Source: Pseudomonas sp. JAI120 (GTDB lineage: Bacteria > Pseudomonadota > Gammaproteobacteria > Pseudomonadales > Pseudomonadaceae). From it: DNA of 51,477 nt. The notes beneath the pieces were generated by a model. It searched no databases and had not been told where the DNA came from. It saw only the letters and a program-made list of their open reading frames with translations. How positions within the stretch are numbered: position 1 is the stretch's first letter; each line of letters opens with the position of its first letter. Shown here in pieces: positions 24,125 through 32,676 of this stretch. Both the position numbers and the translations under genes were made by a program. Location: assembly GCF_014207255.1 (NCBI RefSeq), contig NZ_JACHCZ010000005.1:421259-472735 (forward strand), in the 5' to 3' direction.

Positions 24125-25492
24125 ATGACCCTACGTGTAGCAATCATCGGTGCCGGCCCATGCGGCCTGGCGCAACTTCGCGCGTTCCAGTCGGCCCGCG
24201 ACAAAGGCGCCGCCATCCCTGAGCTGGTGTGCTTCGAAAAACAGCAGGACTGGGGCGGCATGTGGAACTACACCTGGCGCACCGGCCTCGACGAGAACGG
24301 CGAGCCGGTGCACGGCAGCATGTACCGCTACCTGTGGTCCAACGGTCCCAAGGAATGCCTGGAGTTCGCCGACTACACCTTCGAAGAGCATTTCGGCCGG
24401 CCCATCGCCTCCTACCCGCCGCGCGAAGTGCTGTGGGACTACATCAAGGGCCGCGTGGAAAAGGCCGGCGTGCGCGACTACATCCGCTTCAACAATGTGG
24501 TGCGGCAAGTCACCTTCGACGAACAGAGCCAGCGCTTCACCCTCTACGCCCACGACTACACCAGCGACACCTTGACCTGCGAGGAATTCGACTACGTGAT
24601 CAACGCCTGCGGCCACTTTTCCACGCCCAAGGTGCCGTACTTCGAAGGCTTCGAACAGTTCGCCGGGCGTATCCTGCATGCCCACGATTTTCGCGAGGCC
24701 CTGGAGTTCAAGGACAAGGACCTGCTGATCGTCGGCAGCAGCTATTCGGCCGAGGACATCGGCTCGCAATGCTACAAATACGGCGCGCGCAGCATCACCA
24801 GTTGCTACCGCAGCGCGCCCATGGGCTATGCCTGGCCGGATAACTGGGAAGAAAAACCGCTGCTCCAGCGCCTGGAAAACAACCGCGCGTACTTTATCGA
24901 TGGCAGCAGCAAGCACATCGACGCGGTGATCCTGTGCACCGGCTACAAGCACCACTTCCCGTTCCTGCCCGATGAACTGAGCCTCAAGACCGACAACCGC
25001 CTGTGGCCGATGAACCTCTACAAGGGCGTGTTCTGGGAACCCAACCCACGCCTGATCTACCTCGGCATGCAGGACCAGTGGTACTCCTTCAACATGTTCG
25101 ACGCCCAGGCCTGGTATGCCCGCGATGTGATCCTCGGGCGCATTCAACTGCCCGGCCACGCCGACATGGTCGCCGACAGCCAAGCGTGGCACGCACGGGA
25201 ACAGACCCTGGAAACCAACCAGCAGATGTTCGAGTACCAGGGCGCCTATATCCAGCAACTGGTGGACGCCACCGACTACCCGAATTTCGACATCGCCGCC
25301 GTCAACGAAACCTTTCTGCACTGGAAGCACGACAAGGCGGAAAACATCATGGGCTATCGCGACAAGTCCTATCGCTCGCTGATGACCGGCACTCAGTCAC
25401 CGCCCCACCACACGCCGTGGTTGCAGGCCCTGGATGACTCGATGGCGGCGTACCTGGGCGAGCCCGCGACGCCCATCAAGTCGGTCGGATGA
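24125..25492 (+). CDS. tmm: Trimethylamine monooxygenase (Tmm, bacterial FMO)
   Basis: Class B flavin monooxygenase of 455 residues. It would oxidise trimethylamine to trimethylamine N-oxide with NADPH and O2. FAD site GAGPCG at residues 9-14 (within AIIGAGPCGL), FMO signature FAGRILHAHDF, NADP site IVGSSYSAEDIG and the CTGYKHHFPFL motif. Length and N-terminus match bacterial Tmm, including DWGGMWNYTWRTGLDENGE. GGAGG lies before the ATG. It overlaps tdm by four bases, so TMAO production and cleavage are coupled. Confidence 0.93.
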   Translation: MTLRVAIIGAGPCGLAQLRAFQSARDKGAAIPELVCFEKQQDWGGMWNYTWRTGLDENGEPVHGSMYRYLWSNGPKECLEFADYTFEEHFGRPIASYPPREVLWDYIKGRVEKAGVRDYIRFNNVVRQVTFDEQSQRFTLYAHDYTSDTLTCEEFDYVINACGHFSTPKVPYFEGFEQFAGRILHAHDFREALEFKDKDLLIVGSSYSAEDIGSQCYKYGARSITSCYRSAPMGYAWPDNWEEKPLLQRLENNRAYFIDGSSKHIDAVILCTGYKHHFPFLPDELSLKTDNRLWPMNLYKGVFWEPNPRLIYLGMQDQWYSFNMFDAQAWYARDVILGRIQLPGHADMVADSQAWHAREQTLETNQQMFEYQGAYIQQLVDATDYPNFDIAAVNETFLHWKHDKAENIMGYRDKSYRSLMTGTQSPPHHTPWLQALDDSMAAYLGEPATPIKSVG

Positions 25493-27804
25493 TGATGAAT
25501 GCACCGCGTGTTTCCCATCCCCGTGAACCCGGGCTGTTTGCCCGCGCGCCGAACCTGGAACGCTACCGCGTGGCCGTCGGTGGCGTGACCCTGGTCGACT
25601 TGCAGCCTGGCGACGGCCTGCACGTGATCGACGTCGAAGGCCGGCAAACCTGCGCACTGCTGGCCCTCGACGCCGGCGGCCGCAGCGCCCTGGCGAGCTG
25701 GGGTCTGAGCGGGTCAACGGCGTGCAGCGTGCCTGGGCGTATCGGCCAGGCGCTCCAGCGGCGCGGCATCGACACACAGGCATTGCCGCTGGCTGCCTCG
25801 CTGTGGGACGCCGACAGCCCGCCCGGCCACAGCCGACAGTTTGTCGCCGAGGACGCGCTGCTGGTAATCGTCGCCGCCCCCGCCGAGGCCACCGCCGTCG
25901 ACCGGCAATACCGGCCCAGCGAGCTGCGCCTGCTGGTGACGCGGGCCAACCCCTCGCCGCTGCTGGTACCGGCCCTGCCCGAACCGTTGGGCGATGTACT
26001 CGACGAATTCACCCTGCGCGCGGGCACGGCCCACAGCTACACCGTCGCCAGAGGGCAGTACATCCAGGTGCTGGACGTCGCAGGCCGCCAGTGTTCGGAC
26101 TTCGTCGCTCTCGACCGGCGAGCCCTGGATCGCGGCGTCGAACTGGACCTGGACCAGACCGTCACGCGCACGCTGAACGGCAGCGCCTACCCGGCACCGG
26201 GGCTGTTCTCGAAGTTTTTCGACCGCCATATGCAACCGATGCTGGAGGTGGTGCAAGACACCGTCGGGCGCCACGATTCATTCGCCCTGGCCTGCGCGGC
26301 GCGCTACTACGAAACCCATGGCTATTTCGGGCACGACAACTGCAGCGACAACCTCAGCCGCGTCCTCGCCTCCCATGGCGTGCAGGCGCGCAACGGCTGG
26401 CCGGCGATCAATTTCTTCTTCAACACCGGTATCGATGCGCACCAGCAGATGACCCTGGATGAACCCTGGTCACGGCCCGGCGATTACGTGCTGCTGCGGG
26501 CCATGACCGACCTGCTGTGTGGCAGTACCTCGTGCCCGGATGACATTGACCCGGCCAATGGCTGGAACCCGACCGACATCCATGTCCGCATCTACAGCGA
26601 GAAGGAGCGTTTTTCCATCGCCATGAGCACTCGAACCACGGCGGATGCCGACCCGATCCTCACCCGTGAGTCCGCGTTTCACTCACGTACCCGCGCCCTC
26701 ACCGGCAGCTTCACCGACTACCGCAACTGGTGGCTGCCGCTGCGCTACGACGGTTACGGCGTCACCGAGGAATACCTCGGTTGCCGCGAACGGGTGGCGG
26801 TGATGGACCTGACCGCCCTGCGCAAATTCGAAATCATCGGCCCCGACGCCGAAGCCCTGTTGCAGTACTGCCTGACCCGCGACGTACGGCGCCTCGCGGT
26901 GGGCCAAGTGGTGTATTCGGCGATGTGCCATGCCCACGGCGGCATGCTCGACGACGGCACCCTGCTGCGCCTGGGCCCGGACAACTTCCGCTGGATCTGC
27001 GGCGAAGACTACGCCGGCGTGTGGTTGCGCGAACAGGCACAGAAACTGGGCATGAAGGTGTGGGTCAAGTCCGCCAGCGCGCAGATTCACAACCTGGCAG
27101 TGCAAGGGCCGCTGAGCCGCGAACTGCTCAAGCAGATGGTCTGGACTCCGCCCACGCAACCGAGTGTGGAAACCCTCGGCTGGTTTCGCTTCCTGGTCGG
27201 TCGGCTGGACGGTTTCGACGGCTGCCCGTTGATGATTTCGCGCACCGGCTACACCGGCGAACTGGGCTTTGAGGTGTGGTGCCAGCCCGAAGACGCCGAA
27301 CGGGTCTGGGACCGCATCTGGCAACTCGGCCAACCCTTGGGCCTGGTGCCCCTGGGCCTGGAAGCCCTGGACCTGCTGCGCATCGAAGCCGGGCTGATTT
27401 TCGCCGGCTACGAGTTCAGCGACCAGACCGATCCGTTCGAGGCCGGTATCGGTTTCAGCGTGCCGCTCAAGAGCAAGACCGATGACTTTATCGGTCGCGA
27501 CGCCCTGCTGCGGCGCAGCGCCCATCCCAGCCACAAGCTGGTCGGCCTGCACCTGAGCGGCAACGAGACCGCCCACCATGGCGACCCGGTGTACCAGGGC
27601 CGGGCCCAGGTCGGGGTGATCACCAGTGCCTGCCGCTCACCGCTGCTGGCCAGCAATATCGCGCTGTGCCGGGTCGACGTGAGCTGCGCCGAGCCCGGCA
27701 CTGAACTTGAGATTGGCAAAGTCGATGGCCTGCAGAAGCGCATCAGCGCCACGGTCAGCGCAGCGATTTTCTACGACCCGGACAAAAGCCGGGTGCGTAG
27801 CTGA
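25489..27804 (+). CDS. tdm: Trimethylamine N-oxide demethylase (Tdm; DUF1989-GcvT fusion)
   Basis: Two-domain protein of 771 residues that would cleave TMAO to dimethylamine and formaldehyde and capture the latter on THF. The N-terminal ~390 residues are a DUF1989-type region with paired repeats (HVIDVEGRQTCALLALD and IQVLDVAGRQCSDFVALD) and the Cys-rich segments HGYFGHDNCSDNLSR and LLCGSTSCPDD, in agreement with the Zn-Cys site known for Tdm. From about residue 400 a GcvT domain follows (VMDLTALRKFEIIGPD, ISRTGYTGELGFEVW). The start overlaps the tmm stop; an alternative ATG three bases further does not change the protein materially. Confidence 0.92.
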   Translation: MMMNAPRVSHPREPGLFARAPNLERYRVAVGGVTLVDLQPGDGLHVIDVEGRQTCALLALDAGGRSALASWGLSGSTACSVPGRIGQALQRRGIDTQALPLAASLWDADSPPGHSRQFVAEDALLVIVAAPAEATAVDRQYRPSELRLLVTRANPSPLLVPALPEPLGDVLDEFTLRAGTAHSYTVARGQYIQVLDVAGRQCSDFVALDRRALDRGVELDLDQTVTRTLNGSAYPAPGLFSKFFDRHMQPMLEVVQDTVGRHDSFALACAARYYETHGYFGHDNCSDNLSRVLASHGVQARNGWPAINFFFNTGIDAHQQMTLDEPWSRPGDYVLLRAMTDLLCGSTSCPDDIDPANGWNPTDIHVRIYSEKERFSIAMSTRTTADADPILTRESAFHSRTRALTGSFTDYRNWWLPLRYDGYGVTEEYLGCRERVAVMDLTALRKFEIIGPDAEALLQYCLTRDVRRLAVGQVVYSAMCHAHGGMLDDGTLLRLGPDNFRWICGEDYAGVWLREQAQKLGMKVWVKSASAQIHNLAVQGPLSRELLKQMVWTPPTQPSVETLGWFRFLVGRLDGFDGCPLMISRTGYTGELGFEVWCQPEDAERVWDRIWQLGQPLGLVPLGLEALDLLRIEAGLIFAGYEFSDQTDPFEAGIGFSVPLKSKTDDFIGRDALLRRSAHPSHKLVGLHLSGNETAHHGDPVYQGRAQVGVITSACRSPLLASNIALCRVDVSCAEPGTELEIGKVDGLQKRISATVSAAIFYDPDKSRVRS

Positions 27805-27878
27805 TCGTCCCGAAACGGGTGTGCCACCCCATTTTGACTGCCCCAACCTAACCGCTATTCAGACATGGGAATACGAAG

Positions 27879-29558
27879 ATGGAAGCGACGACGTTCGAGG
27901 CTGTACCGCAGGCTGCCGGCTCGGTGGGCAGCCTGCACCGCAAGATCGATTGGCGCGGGGCATTCTGGGTCGCCAGTGGTGTGCCCGCGCTGGTGTTGTT
28001 CTCCATCGGTGCGATTGCCGCCACGGTGGGCAAACCGGCGTGGATCGTGTGGATCGTGTCGATCCTGTTCGGGTTTATCCAGGCCTTCACCTACGCCGAG
28101 ATCGCCGGGCTGTTCCCGCACAAATCCGGCGGCGCCTCGGTGTACGGCGCGGTGGCCTGGGTGCGCTACAGCAAGCTGATCGCACCGGTGTCGGTGTGGT
28201 GCAACTGGCTGGCCTGGTCGCCGGTGCTGTCCATCGGTTCGGGGCTGGCGGCGGGGTATATCCTCACGGCGCTGTTTCCCGCCGATGCGCTGATCAACAC
28301 CTGGCAACTGACCCTGCTGGACCTGGGCTGGGTGAAAAGCGGTCTGTCGTTGCGCATCAACGCGACGTTCGCCATTGGTTTGTTGATTTTGCTCACGGTG
28401 TTTGCCGTGCAGCACGGCGGCATCCTGCGGTCGGCGCGCCTGACCCTGGTGCTCGGCGTCACCTCGTTGATTCCGCTGCTGCTGGTGGGCGTGGTGCCGT
28501 TGTTCACCGGGGATGCGACCCAGGCCAACTTCCTGCCGCTGTACCCCCTGGCCCATGACGCGGCCGGGCAAGTCATCGATGGACCGTGGGATATATCCGG
28601 CTGGTCACTGATGGCCGGTGGGCTGTTCATGGCGGCGTGGTCCACCTACGGCTTTGAAACGGCGGTGTGCTACACCCGTGAGTTCAAGGACCCCAAGCGC
28701 GACACCTTCAAGGCGATCTTCTACGCCGGCCTGCTGTGCATCCTGGTGTTCACCCTGGTGCCGCTGGCATTTCAAGGCAGCCTCGGGCTGGGCCAACTGG
28801 TGACGCCGGCGGTGCTCGACGCCAGTGGCGCAACCGTGACGCCCGCGGTGTACAGCGGCCTGCTCTCGCCGGCGATCTACAGCGGCATGGGCGTTGGCCA
28901 GGTGCTGGCCGACAGCATCGGCGGCGGCAAGGTGGTGGCCAATATCGTATTGATCATGCTGGTGCTGGCGACGTTGCTGGCGATCATGACCTCGATGTCC
29001 GGTTCGTCGCGCACCCTGTATCAGGCTTCGGTGGATGGCTGGCTGCCCAAGTACCTGGGGCGCACCAACGAACATGGCGCGCCGACGGCGGCGATGTGGA
29101 CCGACCTGTCGTTCAACCTGCTGCTGTTGCTGATGTCGGACTACGTGTTCGTGCTTGCGGCGTCCAACGTCAGCTACATCATCTTCAACTTCCTCAACCT
29201 CAATGCCGGCTGGATCCACCGCCTGGACCGCCCCGACTGGGTGCGCCCGTACAAAGCCCCCACCGTGCTGCTGGCGGCCGGCGGCGTGCTGAGTTTCGTC
29301 AACCTGGCCTGCATGGGCCTGGGCGCGGACATCTGGGGCGCAGGCACGCTGGTCACCGGCTTGCTGTTGGCGCTGCTGATCCTGCCGGTGTTCTGCTACC
29401 GCCACTATGTTCAGGACAAGGGCCGCTTCCCCGCCGCCATGCTCACTGACCTGTATATCCAGGCCGATGACGGCCAACGCCGCGCCGGCTGGCTGCCCTA
29501 TGCCACGCTGGTCGCCGGTGTGCTGGTGGTGTATGCCTGCCATCAACTGGTAGCCTGA
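27879..29558 (+). CDS. APC superfamily permease, probable methylated-amine uptake
   Basis: Amino acid-polyamine-organocation transporter of 559 residues with about 12 hydrophobic segments. The N-terminal helix region GAFWVASGVPALVLFSIGAI and the AEIAGLFPHKSGGASVYGAV segment are typical of the superfamily. It lies 74 bp after tdm and is followed by a 9-bp-stem hairpin. Position in the tmm-tdm operon suggests uptake of trimethylamine, TMAO or another quaternary or tertiary amine. Cargo is inferred from context only. Confidence 0.87.
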   Translation: MEATTFEAVPQAAGSVGSLHRKIDWRGAFWVASGVPALVLFSIGAIAATVGKPAWIVWIVSILFGFIQAFTYAEIAGLFPHKSGGASVYGAVAWVRYSKLIAPVSVWCNWLAWSPVLSIGSGLAAGYILTALFPADALINTWQLTLLDLGWVKSGLSLRINATFAIGLLILLTVFAVQHGGILRSARLTLVLGVTSLIPLLLVGVVPLFTGDATQANFLPLYPLAHDAAGQVIDGPWDISGWSLMAGGLFMAAWSTYGFETAVCYTREFKDPKRDTFKAIFYAGLLCILVFTLVPLAFQGSLGLGQLVTPAVLDASGATVTPAVYSGLLSPAIYSGMGVGQVLADSIGGGKVVANIVLIMLVLATLLAIMTSMSGSSRTLYQASVDGWLPKYLGRTNEHGAPTAAMWTDLSFNLLLLLMSDYVFVLAASNVSYIIFNFLNLNAGWIHRLDRPDWVRPYKAPTVLLAAGGVLSFVNLACMGLGADIWGAGTLVTGLLLALLILPVFCYRHYVQDKGRFPAAMLTDLYIQADDGQRRAGWLPYATLVAGVLVVYACHQLVA

Positions 29559-29574
29559 GCCTTCTGGCCTGCCT

Positions 29575-30567
29575 ATGGCTGAGGGATTCCTATCCCTCAG
29601 CGCCTTATTTCCCCAGACAACGGTGACGCTTTTGACCAGCTCTCTCCCCACGCTTGCCCGCGATATCGACGGCAAGGCCATCTCTGCCCAGGTGCTCGAC
29701 GAGGTTCGCGAAGAGGTCCTGCTGCTTGCCTCGCAGCAAATCTACCCGGCCCTGGCGGTATTGCTGGTGGGCGATGACCCGGCCAGCCACGTCTACGTGC
29801 GCAATAAACTGCTGCGGGCGAAGGAAGTCGGGATTCGCTCCCTGGAATACCGGCTGCCGGAGGATGCCAGCCAGACGCAAGTGCTCGACCTGCTTGCCCA
29901 GTTGAATGCCGATGCGACGGTCAACGGCATCCTGGTGCAGTTGCCGCTGCCGGCGCATATCGACGAAGCGGCGGTGATCCACGCGATCGACCCGATCAAG
30001 GATGTCGATGGCTTCCACCGCGAAAACGTCGGCGGCCTGGTGCAAGGCATCGAAGTGCTCACGCCGTGCACGCCCAGTGGCTGCATGCGCCTGCTGCACG
30101 AAACCTGCGGCGACTTGAGCGGCTTGCACGCGGTGGTGATCGGGCGTTCGAACATTGTCGGCAAACCCATGGCAACCCTGCTGCTGCAGGCCAACTGCTC
30201 GGTCAGCGTGGTGCACTCGCGCAGCATCGATGCACCGGCGCTGTGCCGTTTGGCCGACATCGTCGTCGCCGCCGTAGGCCGGCCGCAGTTGATCGATGCC
30301 AGTTGGCTCAAGCCCGGCGCAGTGGTGATTGATGTGGGGATCAACCGCATCACCACCGAGACCGGCACGCGGTTGGTGGGGGATGTGGATTACGCCAGCG
30401 CACGCACCATTGCCAGCGCAATCACGCCAGTGCCCGGCGGTGTGGGACCGATGACGATTGCCTACCTGCTGAAGAACACCCTGGTGGCGAGCCAGCTGCA
30501 ACGCAGCAAGGCAAATGCGGAAGGGGACTTGCCCCCGATGGCGGTGGCTCAGCTACAACCAAGCTGA
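29575..30567 (+). CDS. folD: Methylenetetrahydrofolate dehydrogenase/cyclohydrolase (FolD), copy 1
   Basis: Bifunctional FolD that converts 5,10-methylene-THF to 10-formyl-THF, the substrate of PurU. Signature strings: YVRNKLLRAKEVGI, PLPAHIDE, KDVDGFHRENVGGL, VIGRSNIVGKPMA and TPVPGGVGPMTIA. The start is uncertain: the ATG at 29575 lies at a hairpin, while GTG 29623 or TTG 29632 would give a protein of more usual length; homology proper begins at DIDGKAIS. The C-terminus is also odd. After the last family helix the frame runs into a REP sequence (30517-30548), which adds EGDLPPMAVAQLQPS. The enzyme core is intact. Confidence 0.88.
   Translation: MAEGFLSLSALFPQTTVTLLTSSLPTLARDIDGKAISAQVLDEVREEVLLLASQQIYPALAVLLVGDDPASHVYVRNKLLRAKEVGIRSLEYRLPEDASQTQVLDLLAQLNADATVNGILVQLPLPAHIDEAAVIHAIDPIKDVDGFHRENVGGLVQGIEVLTPCTPSGCMRLLHETCGDLSGLHAVVIGRSNIVGKPMATLLLQANCSVSVVHSRSIDAPALCRLADIVVAAVGRPQLIDASWLKPGAVVIDVGINRITTETGTRLVGDVDYASARTIASAITPVPGGVGPMTIAYLLKNTLVASQLQRSKANAEGDLPPMAVAQLQPS
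29579..29600 (+). terminator. Hairpin between the APC permease and folD1
   Basis: CTGAGGGAT-TCCT-ATCCCTCAG: a perfect 9-bp stem with a 4-base loop, 20 bp after the permease stop, followed by CGCCTTATTT. The T-run is weak, so termination may be partial. It overlaps the most upstream in-frame ATG of folD1. Confidence 0.5.
30517..30548 (+). repeat. Single REP inside the 3' end of folD1
   Basis: GAAGGGGACTTGCCCCCGAT followed by GGCGGTGG is a degenerate REP of the same class as the REPINs. It is read in frame by folD1, so its last codons are derived from a mobile palindrome. The stop codon comes at 30565, beyond the REP. Confidence 0.7.
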
Positions 30568-30589
30568 CTGACAGACCGCTGTAGGCGCA

Positions 30590-31024
30590 TAGGTATCCAC
30601 AACGGTAACCACGATGCGAAGCGAGCCGCTCTTGATCTTGCTGTAGATCTTGATCTTGATCTTGCTGTAGATCTTGATCTCAGGCGCCCCGTTAACCACG
30701 CTGGCCGGAATCCGATAGTGATTTGGGGGGTAAACCGGCAGGGATGCCGGTTTAGCCGCCCCGCGCCATGGATGGCGCGTGGCGGCGGCCCCCCGAATCA
30801 CTGTCGGATTACGGGCACACCGAGCCTGGGCGAGGTGCCGAGTGGTGGGGCAAGAGCCCTTTTGGTTACTTTTGGGGCTCTTTTCCAAAAGTGACCCGCT
30901 GTAAGAGCGGAACCCTAAGTGGCCGTTACCGCAGCAACGGATATGTACTCGGCCTGACATTCTGGTCGGCTGTCAGGCCGCCATCGGGGGCAAGTCGAAT
31001 CGTCGCACCGCCCCTCCCACATTT
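30590..31024. repeat. Long intergenic repeat, copy B (~430 bp)
   Basis: Direct copy of 16532-16963. The imperfect palindrome spans 30712-30807, with the same nested stems. The differences are mostly single bases, but at 30631-30678 copy B holds a perfect tandem duplication of a 24-bp unit (CTTGATCTTGCTGTAGAT plus CTTGAT) that is single in copy A. A 93-codon frame crosses it (30768-31049); I regard it as non-coding. No gene is seen between folD1 and amtB. Confidence 0.85.
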
Positions 31025-31065
31025 TAGTCGCAGGGCATCAGTTGGATAACCGTCGGCTCCTGATC

Positions 31066-31093
31066 CGTCACGGGAGCAAGCTCCCTCACCACA
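31066..31093. repeat. Single REP downstream of amtB
   Basis: CACGGGAGCAAGCTCCCTCACCACA is one arm of the second REP class seen here (compare the REPIN at 32567-32661). It lies 53 bp beyond the amtB stop and contains its own short stem GGGAGCAAGCTCCC, which may aid termination. Confidence 0.6.
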
Positions 31094-31145
31094 GGTACAG
31101 CGCTCGCCCTTAACTGACTGGCAAACAGTTTGAGCCGCGTTTACT

Positions 31146-32471
31146 TCAGTGGTTGTAGGCCCGCTCATTATGCTCGGCCAGGTCCAACCCCATCTCCTCC
31201 ACCGACTCATGGGCACGCAAGCCAACCAGGGCATTGACCACCTTGAGGATGACCCAACTGATCACAAAGCAGTACACCGTGGTCAGCAGCACACCCTTGA
31301 GCTGGGCAACTACCTGAGCGCCCATGGTCACACCTTCCACCAGGCCACCCATGGACGGTACACAGAACACGCCAGTCAACACCGCGCCGATCATCCCACC
31401 GATGCCGTGCAGGCCGAACACGTCGAGGCTGTCGTCGTAGCCGAAGCGGCGCTTCAACACCGTCACGCTCAAATAACAGAACACCCCGCACAGCAAGCCG
31501 ATGGCCAACGCACCGCCGACGCCCACGTAGGCACACGCCGGGGTGATCCCCACCAGACCGGCCAACGCGCCGCTGGCCAGGCCAAGGGCACTGGGCTTGC
31601 CGACCTTGAACCACTCGGTGAACATCCAGCCCAGAATCCCGGCGCAGGCGCCCAACTGAGTGTTGAGCATGACGATGCCCGAGGTGCCGCTGAGGCCGCC
31701 ACCGGAGCCGATATTGAAGCCGAACCAGCCGACCCAGAGCATCGCCGCGCCGGCCATGGTCAGGCTGAGGTTATGCGCCGGCATCGGCGTGTTCTGGTAG
31801 CCCTTGCGCTTGCCGAGGATCAGGCACGCAGCGAGCGCAGCCACACCGGCATTGATGTGCACGGCGGTGCCGCCGGCAAAATCGAGCACGCCCCAGTTAT
31901 GCATCAAGGCCCCCGAACCGCCCCAGACCATATGCGCCACCGGGGCATAGACCAGGGTGAACCAGAGGGCCATGAACAGCAGCGCCGCCGAGAATTTCAT
32001 GCGTTCGGCAAAGGCGCCGGCGATCAGCGCCGGGGTGATGATGGCGAAGGTCATCTGGAAGGTCACGAACACCCCTTCCGGAATATCCCCCACCAGGCTC
32101 TCCGGGGTCATGCCCGCCAGAAAGGCGCGGCTCAGGCCGCCGACAAAACTGTTGAAGGTCACCTGCCCTTCGACCATGCCGGTGGTGTCGACCACCATGC
32201 TGTAGCCGTAGATCACCCACAGCACGCCCACCAACCCGGCAATGCCGAAGCATTGGGTGAACAACGAGAGCATGTTTTTCGCACGGACCAGGCCGCCGTA
32301 GAACAACGCAAGCCCCGGCAAGCACATGAACAGCACCAGCACGGCGGCGGTGACCATCCAGGCGGTGCTGCCGGTGTTCAAGGTGGGGGCGTCGGCGGCC
32401 TGGGCCAAGGGTGCAAAGGCACTGGCCACCAATAAACCGGAGAGGGATTTGCCGAGAAGACGATTGACCAT
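31146..32471 (-). CDS. amtB: Ammonium/methylammonium transporter (Amt)
   Basis: Amt/Rh family channel of 441 residues with an N-terminal signal-like segment (GKSLSGLLVASAFAPLAQA) and about 11 membrane helices. Pore signatures are present: NWGVLDFAGGTAVHINAG with the first pore His, and DVFGLHGIGGMIGAV with the second. AGGAG lies eight bases before the ATG at 32471; the frame starts two codons earlier with TTG, which I reject. No glnK is beside it, unlike the common glnK-amtB pair. Its place next to mgsC suggests recovery of ammonium from methylamine breakdown or uptake of methylammonium itself, which Amt proteins can carry. Confidence 0.92.
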   Translation of the reverse strand: MVNRLLGKSLSGLLVASAFAPLAQAADAPTLNTGSTAWMVTAAVLVLFMCLPGLALFYGGLVRAKNMLSLFTQCFGIAGLVGVLWVIYGYSMVVDTTGMVEGQVTFNSFVGGLSRAFLAGMTPESLVGDIPEGVFVTFQMTFAIITPALIAGAFAERMKFSAALLFMALWFTLVYAPVAHMVWGGSGALMHNWGVLDFAGGTAVHINAGVAALAACLILGKRKGYQNTPMPAHNLSLTMAGAAMLWVGWFGFNIGSGGGLSGTSGIVMLNTQLGACAGILGWMFTEWFKVGKPSALGLASGALAGLVGITPACAYVGVGGALAIGLLCGVFCYLSVTVLKRRFGYDDSLDVFGLHGIGGMIGAVLTGVFCVPSMGGLVEGVTMGAQVVAQLKGVLLTTVYCFVISWVILKVVNALVGLRAHESVEEMGLDLAEHNERAYNH

Positions 32472-32566
32472 GTTCAAAGCTCCTGCAAAAGAAATGGGAA
32501 GTGTCGGGCAGCGAGCAGTTGTTGTTTGGAGAGCCTCTAGGCGGGCTCCTTGATTTGCCTATCTAT

Positions 32567-32661
32567 TGTGGCGAGGGAGCTTGCTCCCGCTGGGGTGCGA
32601 AGCAGCCCTAAAAAGCCGGCTCCAGCTGCGCTGTCGAACGGGAGCAAGCTCCCTCGCCACA
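32567..32661. repeat. REPIN of a second class
   Basis: Inverted arms TGTGGCGAGGGAGCTTGCTC (32567-) and their reverse complement ending 32661 enclose a ~49-bp spacer. The arm sequence differs from the GTGGGAGGGGGCTTGC class, so at least two REP families are active in this genome. It begins 15 bp after the mgsC stop (transcription is leftward) and precedes amtB, so it may separate the two transcription units. Confidence 0.85.
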
Positions 32662-32676
32662 GGTTCTTCTCCCGCC

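Noticed and set aside
30768..31049. 93-codon frame in repeat copy B, with a partial counterpart in copy A (16782-17126)
   Set aside because: The frame is conserved only because the DNA repeat is; a small indel breaks the frame in copy A and no ribosome site precedes it.
32472..32570. Sigma-54 promoter before amtB
   Set aside because: No TGGCAC-N5-TTGC type match was found on the coding strand, although nitrogen control would be expected.
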